From positions 29,750 to 93,749 of the forward strand of contig NZ_WQPN01000039.1 of assembly GCF_018785315.1 (NCBI RefSeq): a stretch of DNA of 64,000 nucleotides, written 5' to 3'. Of the stretch, positions 50,193 to 59,287 are shown piece by piece. Position 1 is the first letter of the stretch; every line of letters starts with the position of its first letter. Made by a program: the position numbers and the translations under genes. The stretch comes from Clostridium sp. MCC353. Its GTDB lineage: Bacteria; Bacillota; Clostridia; Lachnospirales; Lachnospiraceae. The notes beneath the pieces were generated by a model. It had not been told where the DNA came from and did not search any database. It was given only the letters and a program-made list of their open reading frames with translations.

Positions 50193-51305
50193 TCAGCCCT
50201 CCTTACATCTTTTTCTGAATTCCACTTTATAGTTGATAAAAAACTCACTGCCCAGGATAAAAAACAGGATAATGCCGGTGATCACATCGGAGGCATTTTC
50301 ATTTAACTTAAACTGGGATGCGATCTGCATCGCTCCTTTCTGCATAAACACCAAAAAGAAGGATACTAAAATCATAGCAAACGCGTTGAATTTAGACAGC
50401 CACGCCACGATAATCGCAGTAAAACCGCGGCCTCCCGCCGTACTGGTGGAGATGGTATGGCCTGCGCCGCTGACTAACAGAAACCCGGCCAGGCCGCAGA
50501 TGCCGCCCGAAATGGCCATGGTTCTCATGATCACTTTCTTTACGCTGATTCCCACATAACTGGCCGTATTTTCACTTTCCCCCACCACGGAAATCTCATA
50601 GCCCTGTTTGCTGTATTTCAGATAGATGTACATCCCCACAGTCATGGCCAGGACCAGAACCACATTCCATCCATAGGTGAGGCCGAATAAAGGAGGCAGC
50701 CACCCCGCTTTCGTGGATGAATTGATCGTTCCCACCGTATTGGAACCGGACGGGTTCTCCCAGAAAACAATGCAGAATGTGACGATCTGCATGGCTACAT
50801 AATTAAGCATTAATGTGAATAAAGTTTCATTCGTATTCCAATAGGCTTTGAACACCGCCGGAATCAGACCCCAGACTACGCCTGCCGCAATACTGGCTAT
50901 AATCATAACCAGAAACAGCATCCCGGAAGGCATGGAATTCCCGGCATAGATCATAACCGCCGCGGTTGCAGCGCCTCCGATCAATACCTGGCCCTCTGCT
51001 CCGATGTTCCAGAATTTCATTTTGAACGCAGGCGTGATTCCAATGGCTATGATCAGCAGCACCAGGGAATCCCTGATCGTAACCCAGGATCTTCTGCTGG
51101 TTCCTACAGCTCCGCTGAAAATAGCTTTATAAACCTCAATCGGATTCAGTTTTGTGAGCGCAAAAATGACAACCGCACACACCACCAGAGAGAGGAGGAC
51201 AGCCGCCAGGCGGATTCCCCAGGCCTTCCAGAACGAGATATCGTCCCTCTTGGAAATGTGGGCAAATGGCTCTTTATTCAGGTTAACAGCCCCTTCTTTA
51301 CTCAT
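50193..51305 (-). CDS. Nucleoside-type ABC transporter permease (first)
   Basis: A 370-residue permease of the same class (NupP/YufP-like), about ten helices, with NIGAEGQVLIGGAATAAVMI and the coupling loop ISVVGESENTASYVGISVKK. It pairs with the following permease to form the import channel. AAAGGAGGGG precedes the ATG. The start overlaps the end of the ATPase gene by 8 bases. Confidence 0.9.
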   Translation of the reverse strand: MSKEGAVNLNKEPFAHISKRDDISFWKAWGIRLAAVLLSLVVCAVVIFALTKLNPIEVYKAIFSGAVGTSRRSWVTIRDSLVLLIIAIGITPAFKMKFWNIGAEGQVLIGGAATAAVMIYAGNSMPSGMLFLVMIIASIAAGVVWGLIPAVFKAYWNTNETLFTLMLNYVAMQIVTFCIVFWENPSGSNTVGTINSSTKAGWLPPLFGLTYGWNVVLVLAMTVGMYIYLKYSKQGYEISVVGESENTASYVGISVKKVIMRTMAISGGICGLAGFLLVSGAGHTISTSTAGGRGFTAIIVAWLSKFNAFAMILVSFFLVFMQKGAMQIASQFKLNENASDVITGIILFFILGSEFFINYKVEFRKRCKEG

Positions 51306-52836
51306 GGTTCCCCTCCTTTCCGGTCTTTGTCATCAAAAGCCCTACTTCTTCCTTCGTTGTTGTCCTGGCATCCACAATGCCGCTGATTCTTCCTCCACAG
51401 AGTACCAGAATCCTGTCGCACAATTCCAAAAGGACATCCAAATCCTCTCCCACACAGAGAACGGCCACGCCCTGCTGCTTCTGTTCATTTAACAGATGAT
51501 AAATGGTATAAGAGGAGTTAATATCCAGTCCCCTCACCGGATAGGCCACCATCAGCACCGTGGGATTTGACGAAATTTCCCGTCCTACCAGAACCTTTTG
51601 TACATTGCCGCCGGACAGTTTTCTCACCGGAGTGGACACTCCCGGCGTCACCACTTCCAGCTTCTCTATGATGCTTTCCGCCAGGCTTCTCGGCGTCTTT
51701 CTGTCCACAAACAGGCTTTTTCCCTTGTTGTATCCCCTCAGCATCATATTATCCGTCATGTCCATGGAACCCACAAGCCCCATGCCGAGGCGGTCTTCCG
51801 GCACGAAAGAAAGGCGGATTCCCAGCTTGCGGATCTCAGCAGCCGATTTCTCGGTGATCACTTCCGCCTCTCCTTCCGTCGGATAATAAGTGACCCGGCC
51901 GCCGTTTATGGGCTGCAGCCCTGCAATCGCCTCTAACAGTTCCTTCTGACCGCTTCCCGCAATACCTGCTATTCCCAGAATCTCCCCTCCATAAGCGGTA
52001 AACGATGCCTCGCTCAACGTGGGGATTCCCTCTTTATTCACACAGCTCAAGCCATTTACTTCCAGCCTTTTTACCGGGTTCACTGGCTCTGGTCTGTCAA
52101 TATCCAAACTCACTTTTTTGCCCACCATCATTTCGGTCAGCGATTCCGCCGTCGCATCACAAGTGTTCACAGTTCCTATGTACCGGCCTTTTCGGAGAAC
52201 GGATACACGGTCCGACAAGGTCAAAACTTCATGCAGCTTATGCGTGATTATGATGATGGAACGCCCATCCGCCCGCATATTTCTGAGTACGGCAAACAGC
52301 TTATCCGTTTCCTGCGGGGTCAATACCGCAGTCGGTTCATCCAGAATCAAGATTCTGGCTCCCCGATACAGCACTTTGATGATCTCCACCGTCTGTTTCT
52401 GTGAAACCGACATATCGTATATCTTCTGGTTGGGATTCAATTCAAATCCGTATTTTTGAACCAATTCAGTTATCTTCTTTACAACTTCCTGCATATCCAG
52501 AATTTCTCTGCCCGGCAGCCCCAGTATAATATTCTCCGCCGCGGTTAAAACATCTACCAGCTTAAAATGCTGATGGATCATACCGATCCCCAAAGCAAAG
52601 GAATCCTTTGGCGATTTGATCGTGACTTCCTGCCCTTCTACAAATATCTGGCCCTCATCCGGAAAATAAATCCCGGAAAGCATGTTCATCAGCGTGGTCT
52701 TGCCGCTGCCGTTTTCTCCCAGTATGGACAAGATTTCCCCGTTGCGGACAGAAAGGCATACTTTGTCATTGGCCACCACTTTTCCAAATCTCTTGGTGAT
52801 ATTCTTTAATTCAATCGCATTTATCTGTTGTCCCAC
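51298..52836 (-). CDS. Nucleoside-type ABC transporter ATP-binding protein
   Basis: A 512-residue double ABC ATPase. The first half has Walker A GENGSGKTTLMN, signature VSQKQTVEIIKVL and Walker B ILILDEPTAVL. The second half has a modified Walker A (GIAGSGQKELLEAI) and a degenerate Walker B (VLMVAYPVRGLD), as is usual for sugar/nucleoside importers of the NupO/YufO type, where only one site hydrolyses ATP. The start is GTG at 52836 with GGAGG 7 bases upstream. It powers import of the BMP-bound ligand. Confidence 0.92.
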   Translation of the reverse strand: MGQQINAIELKNITKRFGKVVANDKVCLSVRNGEILSILGENGSGKTTLMNMLSGIYFPDEGQIFVEGQEVTIKSPKDSFALGIGMIHQHFKLVDVLTAAENIILGLPGREILDMQEVVKKITELVQKYGFELNPNQKIYDMSVSQKQTVEIIKVLYRGARILILDEPTAVLTPQETDKLFAVLRNMRADGRSIIIITHKLHEVLTLSDRVSVLRKGRYIGTVNTCDATAESLTEMMVGKKVSLDIDRPEPVNPVKRLEVNGLSCVNKEGIPTLSEASFTAYGGEILGIAGIAGSGQKELLEAIAGLQPINGGRVTYYPTEGEAEVITEKSAAEIRKLGIRLSFVPEDRLGMGLVGSMDMTDNMMLRGYNKGKSLFVDRKTPRSLAESIIEKLEVVTPGVSTPVRKLSGGNVQKVLVGREISSNPTVLMVAYPVRGLDINSSYTIYHLLNEQKQQGVAVLCVGEDLDVLLELCDRILVLCGGRISGIVDARTTTKEEVGLLMTKTGKEGNHE

Positions 52837-52897
52837 AGACAGACCTCCATTTTAAAAAGGCGGAACTACCAGCAGGCAGCTCCGCCTCTCTCTATTT

Positions 52898-54193
52898 TTA
52901 TTTCTTGGTTAAATCTGTAATACCGTCAATGATGATATCGAAAGATGGGGCAGACGCAAATTCTGATTCATGGAAATATCCGTCAGATATGTATTCGATG
53001 CCGTCTTTCTCACATGAATTCATCGTTTCACCCTTTACGGTCCAGGTTGAAGTATCAAATACTTTTAAAGAACCATCGATGATAGCGCTTTCCACTTCTT
53101 TTACCTTTTCAGCAGTTCCCGGAGCGATGCATGCTTCATTGAGTTCTGTGATCTTATCAGCTCCCTCAGCGTATCCATGGCACCAGTCAGGTTCAATTGT
53201 TTTTCCTTCCATTACGCTCTGTACCGCATAGGTAACATATGGGGCCCAGTCGATGGAGGCGGAAGTGAGGGCCTGGGTGGGAGCGGTCGCAATCATGGAA
53301 ATGTTATATCCCACAATCGGAACCCCTGCCGCTTCACAGGCAGTAGCCGCTCCGGTTGTATCCGCATGCTGGCTGATCAGCACGCATTTATCCGCGATCA
53401 AAGCTTCGGCAGCTTCTTTTTCCAGGTCAAAGCTTGCCCAGCTGTTTGTATAGGTTACATCCATCGTTGCAGTAGGACATACAGAACGGACGCCTAAGAA
53501 GAACGACGTATAACCGCTGATAACTTCCGCATATGGGAATGCGCCTACGTAGCCTACTTTCGCGGTATCTTCCGTAATCTTGCCTTCTTCAATCATCTGG
53601 TTTAATTTTAAACCTGCAACCACACCTGATACGTAACGAGATTCATAAACAGAGGTGAAATAGTTATGCATATTGGCCAGTCCGCTTCCTTTAGCCTGAT
53701 AGCCGGTCGCATGACAGAACTCCACTTCCGGGAATTCCTCCGCCGCCTGAAGCATATACGGCTCATGTCCGAAACTGTTTGCGAAAATGATGTTGCAGCC
53801 CTGATCTGCCAAATCAACTGCTGCGTCATAACAGGTTTCATCCTCCGGAATGGTCCATTTGATAATGAGCTGGTCGTCTGTTAATCCCAGCTTTTCCTGC
53901 ATTGCCTTGGCTCCCGCATAATGAGCCGCGGTATAGCCTTCATTTTCATCGCCAATGTAAATGAAGCCGACTTTTAAATCTTCTTTCGCCACGCCTTCGC
54001 CTGCTGCCGCTTCTGACGGCTGTCCAGCTTCTTTAGAATCTCCTGCTGCCGCAGCAGACCCTTCCGCCGCGGTTGTCGCTTCTGCCGCCGTGGTGTTTGC
54101 AGGCTTGGATTCTTCTGTCTTAGCCTGTCCTCCGCACGCCGCTAAAGACGCAGCCATGGCCGCTGTTAACACAACGCTTAAAAATTTTCTCAT
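52898..54193 (-). CDS. BMP-family substrate-binding lipoprotein (nucleoside importer)
   Basis: A 431-residue lipoprotein. The signal MRKFLSVVLTAAMAASLAAC ends with lipidated Cys20, followed by a low-complexity Ala/Glu/Thr linker of ~45 residues and a BMP domain (PF02608) from about KVGFIYIGDENEGYTAAHYA. BMP proteins of this kind (NupN/YufN) bind purine nucleosides outside the cell. AAGGAGG precedes the ATG. Promoter at 54235-54263. Its position next to a purine-catabolic operon supports nucleoside or purine import, although the ligand is not proven. Confidence 0.92.
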   Translation of the reverse strand: MRKFLSVVLTAAMAASLAACGGQAKTEESKPANTTAAEATTAAEGSAAAAGDSKEAGQPSEAAAGEGVAKEDLKVGFIYIGDENEGYTAAHYAGAKAMQEKLGLTDDQLIIKWTIPEDETCYDAAVDLADQGCNIIFANSFGHEPYMLQAAEEFPEVEFCHATGYQAKGSGLANMHNYFTSVYESRYVSGVVAGLKLNQMIEEGKITEDTAKVGYVGAFPYAEVISGYTSFFLGVRSVCPTATMDVTYTNSWASFDLEKEAAEALIADKCVLISQHADTTGAATACEAAGVPIVGYNISMIATAPTQALTSASIDWAPYVTYAVQSVMEGKTIEPDWCHGYAEGADKITELNEACIAPGTAEKVKEVESAIIDGSLKVFDTSTWTVKGETMNSCEKDGIEYISDGYFHESEFASAPSFDIIIDGITDLTKK

Positions 54194-54234
54194 TTTTCTT
54201 CCTCCTTTAATATGTTGTAATCACATACGCGTAA

Positions 54235-54263
54235 ATTATCTCACCTTTATCAGAGGATTGCAA
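54235..54263 (-). promoter_or_regulatory. Promoter of the BMP/ABC importer operon
   Basis: Minus-strand TTGCAA (54263-54258), 17 bases, GATAAT (54240-54235), about 40 bases before the BMP start codon. No riboswitch-like structure lies between. Confidence 0.65.
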
Positions 54264-54343
54264 CAATTTTTTTCTTTCTTAACACATTAATGATAACAGT
54301 TCAGATGGAAGAAAAATATCAGACAAATATATATCTGCTGGCA

Positions 54344-55330
54344 TTATTTTTTAATCTGTGCCCCGAAATCCCGGGCCGCTTTCAAGCCATAAGCGCCTTC
54401 AGCTTCTAAAACCGCTGATTTTACAGCCTCAGCCATCACTTTTGCGGCCAGCGTTCCCACCACATTGATATCCGCTTTCACCCCGCCTGCGGACATGGCA
54501 TAAATGCTGTCGCCATCTGCGGTGGTATGCACCGGACGGATGCTTCTGGCATATCCGTTTTGAGCCATGGAAGCGATTTTTGTCATCTCGGTTTTGCTAA
54601 ACCCTGCGTTGGTAATAACGGCGCCGATGGTGGTATTTCCGGTAAAAAGATCTTTCATATTGGCATACGCTCTGTAAAATGCCTCTTCACTGTCAGTAAA
54701 TTCACCAGTCTTAGGATCGATCAGCCCGGCCAGCTTCTCATTGGTTTCATAATCGCAGACATCTCCCAACGCATTGACCGCCACAACCGCTCCGACTTTC
54801 AGCTCCCCCAGGGATACCGCGTAAATGCCCAGGCCGGACTTCATCATTCCCGCCTCTCCGTAGAATTTACCCACCGTAGCTCCGGTTCCCGCTCCCACAT
54901 TTCCCTGGCCCGGGCTGTTTTTTTCCGCATCGACGCAGGCGTCATAGCCCATCTTTTTGTCCGGCCGTGCCTTAAAATCCGCAACCCTCAAATCGAACAG
55001 GCAGGATTCACATACAATCGGGACTTTCGTCACTCCCACCGGAAAACCCACGTTCCTTTCTTCCAGATACTCCATCACACCGCCTGCCGCATCCAGGCCA
55101 AAGGCGCTGCCACCGCTGAGCAGGACAGCGTGGACTCCGTCATTGGCCGCCACCGGATTGAGCAAAGCCGATTCCCTGGACGCCGGTCCGCCTCCCCTGA
55201 TATCCACTCCGGTAACAGCTCCTGTTTCGCAGATGATAACCGTACATCCCGTCCCTCCGGTTTCGTCCTGGGCATGGCCGATTTTGATGTTTTCTATTTG
55301 AGTGATTGGGATCTTTTTCAGCATATTCAT
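54344..55330 (-). CDS. P1 (S58/DmpA) family peptidase
   Basis: A 328-residue protein of the DmpA/BapA Ntn-hydrolase-like family (peptidase S58). It has the characteristic start GHAQDETGGTGCTVIICETG, the block GVDIRGGGPASRESALLNP, the HAVLLSGGSAFGLDAAGGVM motif, and GNVGAGTGATVGK before the self-cleavage region near GNTTIGAVITNAG. Members are autoprocessed aminopeptidases or amidases, with some cleaving beta-alanyl peptides. A link to purine breakdown is unknown. AGGAGGA lies 6 bases before the ATG. It stands between two purine operons on the same strand. Confidence 0.88.
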   Translation of the reverse strand: MNMLKKIPITQIENIKIGHAQDETGGTGCTVIICETGAVTGVDIRGGGPASRESALLNPVAANDGVHAVLLSGGSAFGLDAAGGVMEYLEERNVGFPVGVTKVPIVCESCLFDLRVADFKARPDKKMGYDACVDAEKNSPGQGNVGAGTGATVGKFYGEAGMMKSGLGIYAVSLGELKVGAVVAVNALGDVCDYETNEKLAGLIDPKTGEFTDSEEAFYRAYANMKDLFTGNTTIGAVITNAGFSKTEMTKIASMAQNGYARSIRPVHTTADGDSIYAMSAGGVKADINVVGTLAAKVMAEAVKSAVLEAEGAYGLKAARDFGAQIKK

Positions 55331-55454
55331 AATATTCCTCCTCTTTCAGCCTACCGCCTCACAATCTGATTTTCAACCAAATTATAACATGGGATTCCTT
55401 AAATAGGAAGGTACACCACATATTTTTCTCTTGAACTGCCCTTTTACCGTTAGC

Positions 55455-55505
55455 AAAACAGAGTGAAGCTGCAAAAATTCACTCTCCGCAGCTTCACTCT
55501 GTTTT
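55455..55505 (-). terminator. Strong terminator ending the xanthine dehydrogenase operon
   Basis: An 18-bp perfect stem: AAAACAGAGTGAAGCTGC (55455-55472) with its complement (55488-55505). It separates the riboswitch-controlled operon from the P1 peptidase gene. Confidence 0.85.
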
Positions 55506-55580
55506 ATATTTTATTTTATATTTAATTTCATCTCTTTCTTTTATTTCTTTGTTGATTTTTCCAGTCCCAGTCCGCCCGAC

Positions 55581-56069
55581 TTACTCTTTTCCAACCACCT
55601 TATAAGTTTCCTCCACAATCCTCTCCATCGCATTCAGAATATTCTCATATCCCGTACACCGGCAGAGATGGCCGGAAATCATCTTTCTCAGTTCTTCGCG
55701 GTTATAGCGTTTCCCGGTTCCCACGATCTCCACGGCTGTCATTATCAGGCCCGGAGTGCAGAATCCACATTGGACCGCCGCCTCTTCCACAAATGCCTTC
55801 TGGATCGGGCTCAGTTCTCCGTTTGGTCCTTTTAACCCTTCCACCGTCATGATCCTGCGGCCCTCCGCCCACATGGTCAGATAGATACAGCTGTCTATGG
55901 CTTCTCCATCCACCAAAACGGTACAGGCGCCGCACTCTCCCACTTCGCATCCTTTTTTTACACTGGTGAGGCCCAGACGGTTTCTCAAGGTTTCAAGCAG
56001 GGATTCTCTGTCGTCTACAGCCAGTTCCACCGGCTTGTCGTTGACAATCATATGGATAATTTTAAGCAT
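55581..56069 (-). CDS. xdhC: Xanthine dehydrogenase-type iron-sulfur subunit
   Basis: A 162-residue [2Fe-2S] protein. The plant-type ferredoxin cluster motif is CEVGECGACTVLVDGEAIDSC (given here in part: CEVGECGACTVLV), and the helical second domain has CGFCTPG and CRCTGY. It carries electrons from the molybdenum centre to FAD. The ATG at 56069 follows GGGAGG by 8 bases and overlaps the FAD-subunit stop by 8 bases. Last gene of the operon, followed by a terminator. Confidence 0.93.
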   Translation of the reverse strand: MLKIIHMIVNDKPVELAVDDRESLLETLRNRLGLTSVKKGCEVGECGACTVLVDGEAIDSCIYLTMWAEGRRIMTVEGLKGPNGELSPIQKAFVEEAAVQCGFCTPGLIMTAVEIVGTGKRYNREELRKMISGHLCRCTGYENILNAMERIVEETYKVVGKE

Positions 56070-56955
56070 CACATTCACCTCCCGCATTGATCACCGCCTG
56101 TTTCAGAGCCCTCTTTCCAAGCTCTTCCACAAGCTGAAGCCTGAACTCCTTGGAAGCCCTCCAACTGGTTCGGGGATTCACTTCCTCCAATACGCTCCTG
56201 CCCACCATCTGATACAGCTCCTCACCTGTTTCCATTTCTTTTGCCCTGGCTTCTGTGGCAAAACAGCGGATCGGGGTAGGGGCTGCCACGCCGTAGGCGA
56301 TATGCAGATCTTCCACCTTTTTCTTATCATCGCTCAGTTTCACAGTGACCGCGCAGCCTAAAGTCGCGATTTCCATGGCATTGCGCTTGCCGTACTTGAT
56401 ATAATGTCCGCCGTAACCCTCATAACTCTCTTTTTTAATACGGATTTCCACCAAAAGCTCATCGTGTTCCCTGACGGTTCTTCCAGGTCCGGTATACCAT
56501 TCGGTTATCGGCACTTCACGCCTTCCGTTCGGGCCCTGCAGCACCAGCGCCGCGTCTAAAACGCAGAAACTGGATGCGCTGTCCGCGCTGGTTACGCCGT
56601 TGCAGACATTTCCGCCCACTGTGCCGATATTTCTGAGCTGGGGGCCTCCGGCCTGATCCACGGCGTCTCCCAGAATTGGTATATATGTTTGGATGATTTC
56701 ATTGTTGGTAACATGGGAAAATGTGGTGGCAGGGCCGATCACAATGGTGCCGTCCTCTTCCATCCTCACGCCTTCCAGCTCCTTAATCCCATGAATGCTG
56801 ACCAAAGAACATCCTGCCAGCTTTCCTTCCCTGATCTTAATCAGGACATCGCTGCCTCCCGAGATCACCACAGCCTCCGGATCTGCTTCCAGAGCGCGGA
56901 CCGCATCATCTATATCCGATGCCTGATAAAATTTTTCAATATCGTACATATGCAT
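56062..56955 (-). CDS. xdhB: Xanthine dehydrogenase-type FAD-binding subunit
   Basis: A 297-residue subunit with the FAD_binding_5 domain (SGGSDVLIKIREGKL; then TVGGNVCNGVTSADSAS, the two FAD loops) and the CO dehydrogenase flavoprotein C-terminal domain (residues ~170-285). It passes electrons from the iron-sulfur subunit to NAD+ or ferredoxin. It sits between the molybdenum and iron-sulfur subunit genes with 7- and -8-base spacing, a classic trimeric operon. Confidence 0.93.
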   Translation of the reverse strand: MHMYDIEKFYQASDIDDAVRALEADPEAVVISGGSDVLIKIREGKLAGCSLVSIHGIKELEGVRMEEDGTIVIGPATTFSHVTNNEIIQTYIPILGDAVDQAGGPQLRNIGTVGGNVCNGVTSADSASSFCVLDAALVLQGPNGRREVPITEWYTGPGRTVREHDELLVEIRIKKESYEGYGGHYIKYGKRNAMEIATLGCAVTVKLSDDKKKVEDLHIAYGVAAPTPIRCFATEARAKEMETGEELYQMVGRSVLEEVNPRTSWRASKEFRLQLVEELGKRALKQAVINAGGECDA

Positions 56956-56962
56956 CCTCCCT

Positions 56963-59257
56963 CTAAATTAATCCGGCATTTTTAAAATGCGCCACCAGTT
57001 TCTGGGGATCCAAAGGCAGGGAATCCACCGCCACGCCTGTGGCATTTAAAACTGCATTTCTCAGAGCCGGGGCTACCGGGATCGCAGGCGGTTCTCCCAA
57101 TGCTTTGTTTCCAAATGGGCCTGTGGGATCTTCCAATTCTACAAATTCCACTTTAAGGTCCGGGGTGTCCATGGCTGTGGGCAGCTTATAATCCAGAAGA
57201 TTGTCATTTAACGCACGGCCTGTTTTCGGATCGAATAGCAATTGTTCGCTCAGACCGTATCCCAGCCCCATGCTCATGCCTCCATGTACCTGGGCTTCGG
57301 CCAGTTTAGGGTTGATGAGGACGCCGCTGTCATGGACATTGACAATATTGAGCACCTTGATCCTGCCTAGCGGCATGTCGACTTCCACTTCAGCAAAGCA
57401 GGCTCCGGTTGCAAATGTATTTTCTTTGCAGTGGCTGGTAGTTTCCGCCGTAATGTGCACCGAGCGGTCCAAACTGTAAAATGCTGTGGTTGCCAGTTCT
57501 TCCATAGAAAGCAGAGCGTCTCCGTTTTCTCTGCTGACAACCGTGTTATCCATGATATCCATGGCATCCGCATCCAGTTTCAGCATATAAGACGCATATT
57601 CCAAAATCTTCTTTTTCAGAAGTTCTCCTGTCTTTTTCACCGCCTTGCCGCTGACATAAGTCTGGCGGGATGCATACGCGCCGGTATCAAATGGGGTGAT
57701 ATCCGTATCCTGGGTGGACAGGATATGAACCCGGTCTTCTGTGATACCAGTCACTTCAGCCGCCATCTGGGTGAATACCGTGTCGGCGCCCTGGCCGATC
57801 TCGGTAGCTCCCATCTGGAGCTGGATGGAGCCGTCCTGGTTCAGAACCATGCGGCAGGAAGCCGTTTCCAGAGAAATGGGATGGACGCCTGTTTTATAAC
57901 AGAAAATGGCCATTCCCACGCCTCTCCTTACCGGCCCTGTCTGATTCTCATAAGCATTCCTCTTTTCGTCCCACCGAATCGCTTTTCTGCCTTTTTCCAT
58001 GCATTCACGAAGGCCGTATGTATTGCATTTCACATGGGTGTGAGGGTCTTCATACCCCGGCTTCATACAGTTTTTAAGACGGAATTCCAACGGATCCATA
58101 TGAAGCGCCGCCGCCATATCGTCAGCCAGACATTCTGCGGCAAATGCAGCCTGAGGGATTCCATAACCTCTCATTGCCCCTCCTGTGGCAATGTTGGTGT
58201 AGACGGTACAGCATTCCGATTCCAGCGCCTTTTCATCGTGGTAAATCTGTTTGAATTCATTGGCCGAGTTGGCCACAATGGCATGGGCATGGGAGCCGTA
58301 ACCGCCCTGGTTGGAATAGGCTTTAAATGTACGTGCAACCAGAGTTCCGTCTTTCCGGGCCAATGCCTTCGTCTCAAACCGGATGGCATGGCGCACTCTG
58401 GTGCAGGCCAGGGTCTCTTCCCTGGATATCTCCAGCTTCACCCCTCTGCCCCCTGCCTGGAGGCACAAAAATGCATTCAGCGGTTCATATAAAACATCCT
58501 GTTTATTGCCGAATCCGCCTCCGATATAGGGTTTTATCACCCGGATATCGCCCCAGGGGATTCCCAGCGCCTGGCCGATTACTCGGCGGACGATGTGGGG
58601 AATCTGCGTGGAGGTGGTCACCACCAGCCTGCCCTTTTCCATATAAGCGTAGGAAACCGGCGTCTCGATATGGCAGTGCTGCACGCTCTGTGTTTCATAA
58701 TTTCCTTCTATTTCTATTAAATCCTCTTCAGAAGCTTTGGCCTCCTCATAGGTAAGGTCTCCCAGTTTAAAACCGGTATGGGCGATCACATTGCCCGGCT
58801 TTTCTTCGTGAAGGACCGTGGCCCCTTCAGCCATAGCATCTTCCACAGTCAGCACCGGTTCATAAACTTCATATTCCACCTTAATTAACCGGGCCGCACG
58901 GCTGGCCGCAATCTCATCTTCCGCGATTACGGCCGCGATGTCATCACCGTAAATGCGGACTCTGGCGTTCAAAAGCTTTCTGTCCGCAATATCCTGGTGG
59001 GCCGGTTCTACGGACCAGGGATGGCCGGCCGTAGGGAACTGGTAATCCGGTACGTCAAAACAGGTCACAATCTTAACCACTCCGGGCACTTTCAGGGCTT
59101 CCTCCAGGTCAAAACTCTTTACGACACCATTGGCGATCGTACTGTGCACTACTTTTGCAGTCAACAGGCCCTGGGGTTCCAGATCGGCAGTGTACTTCGC
59201 GCCTCCGGTCACTTTCTCATACGCGTCTACACGCGTCATGTTTTTACCAATTCCCAT
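56963..59257 (-). CDS. xdhA: Xanthine dehydrogenase-type molybdenum-binding subunit
   Basis: A 764-residue catalytic subunit of the molybdenum hydroxylase family. The Ald_Xan_dh_C domain (residues ~15-120) precedes the molybdopterin-binding domain with GGGFGNKQDV, MRGYGIPQAAFA and GATEIGQGADTVF; the catalytic Glu is in the conserved GEPP (LGEPPAIPVAPALRNA). It hydroxylates purines, most likely hypoxanthine or xanthine, given the guanine deaminase and purine permease upstream. The ATG at 59257 has GGGGAGG 7 bases upstream. No separate insertase gene is visible; a selenium-dependent form cannot be excluded. Confidence 0.93.
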   Translation of the reverse strand: MGIGKNMTRVDAYEKVTGGAKYTADLEPQGLLTAKVVHSTIANGVVKSFDLEEALKVPGVVKIVTCFDVPDYQFPTAGHPWSVEPAHQDIADRKLLNARVRIYGDDIAAVIAEDEIAASRAARLIKVEYEVYEPVLTVEDAMAEGATVLHEEKPGNVIAHTGFKLGDLTYEEAKASEEDLIEIEGNYETQSVQHCHIETPVSYAYMEKGRLVVTTSTQIPHIVRRVIGQALGIPWGDIRVIKPYIGGGFGNKQDVLYEPLNAFLCLQAGGRGVKLEISREETLACTRVRHAIRFETKALARKDGTLVARTFKAYSNQGGYGSHAHAIVANSANEFKQIYHDEKALESECCTVYTNIATGGAMRGYGIPQAAFAAECLADDMAAALHMDPLEFRLKNCMKPGYEDPHTHVKCNTYGLRECMEKGRKAIRWDEKRNAYENQTGPVRRGVGMAIFCYKTGVHPISLETASCRMVLNQDGSIQLQMGATEIGQGADTVFTQMAAEVTGITEDRVHILSTQDTDITPFDTGAYASRQTYVSGKAVKKTGELLKKKILEYASYMLKLDADAMDIMDNTVVSRENGDALLSMEELATTAFYSLDRSVHITAETTSHCKENTFATGACFAEVEVDMPLGRIKVLNIVNVHDSGVLINPKLAEAQVHGGMSMGLGYGLSEQLLFDPKTGRALNDNLLDYKLPTAMDTPDLKVEFVELEDPTGPFGNKALGEPPAIPVAPALRNAVLNATGVAVDSLPLDPQKLVAHFKNAGLI

Positions 59258-59287
59258 GGCATAACCTCCCCTTTCCATTCATTTTAA

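Noticed and set aside
54297-54310. ATAACAGTTCAGAT near 54300 as another mini-element copy
   Set aside because: Only one end is recognisable; no opposite inverted end and no 8-bp duplication could be found, so it may be chance or a decayed remnant.
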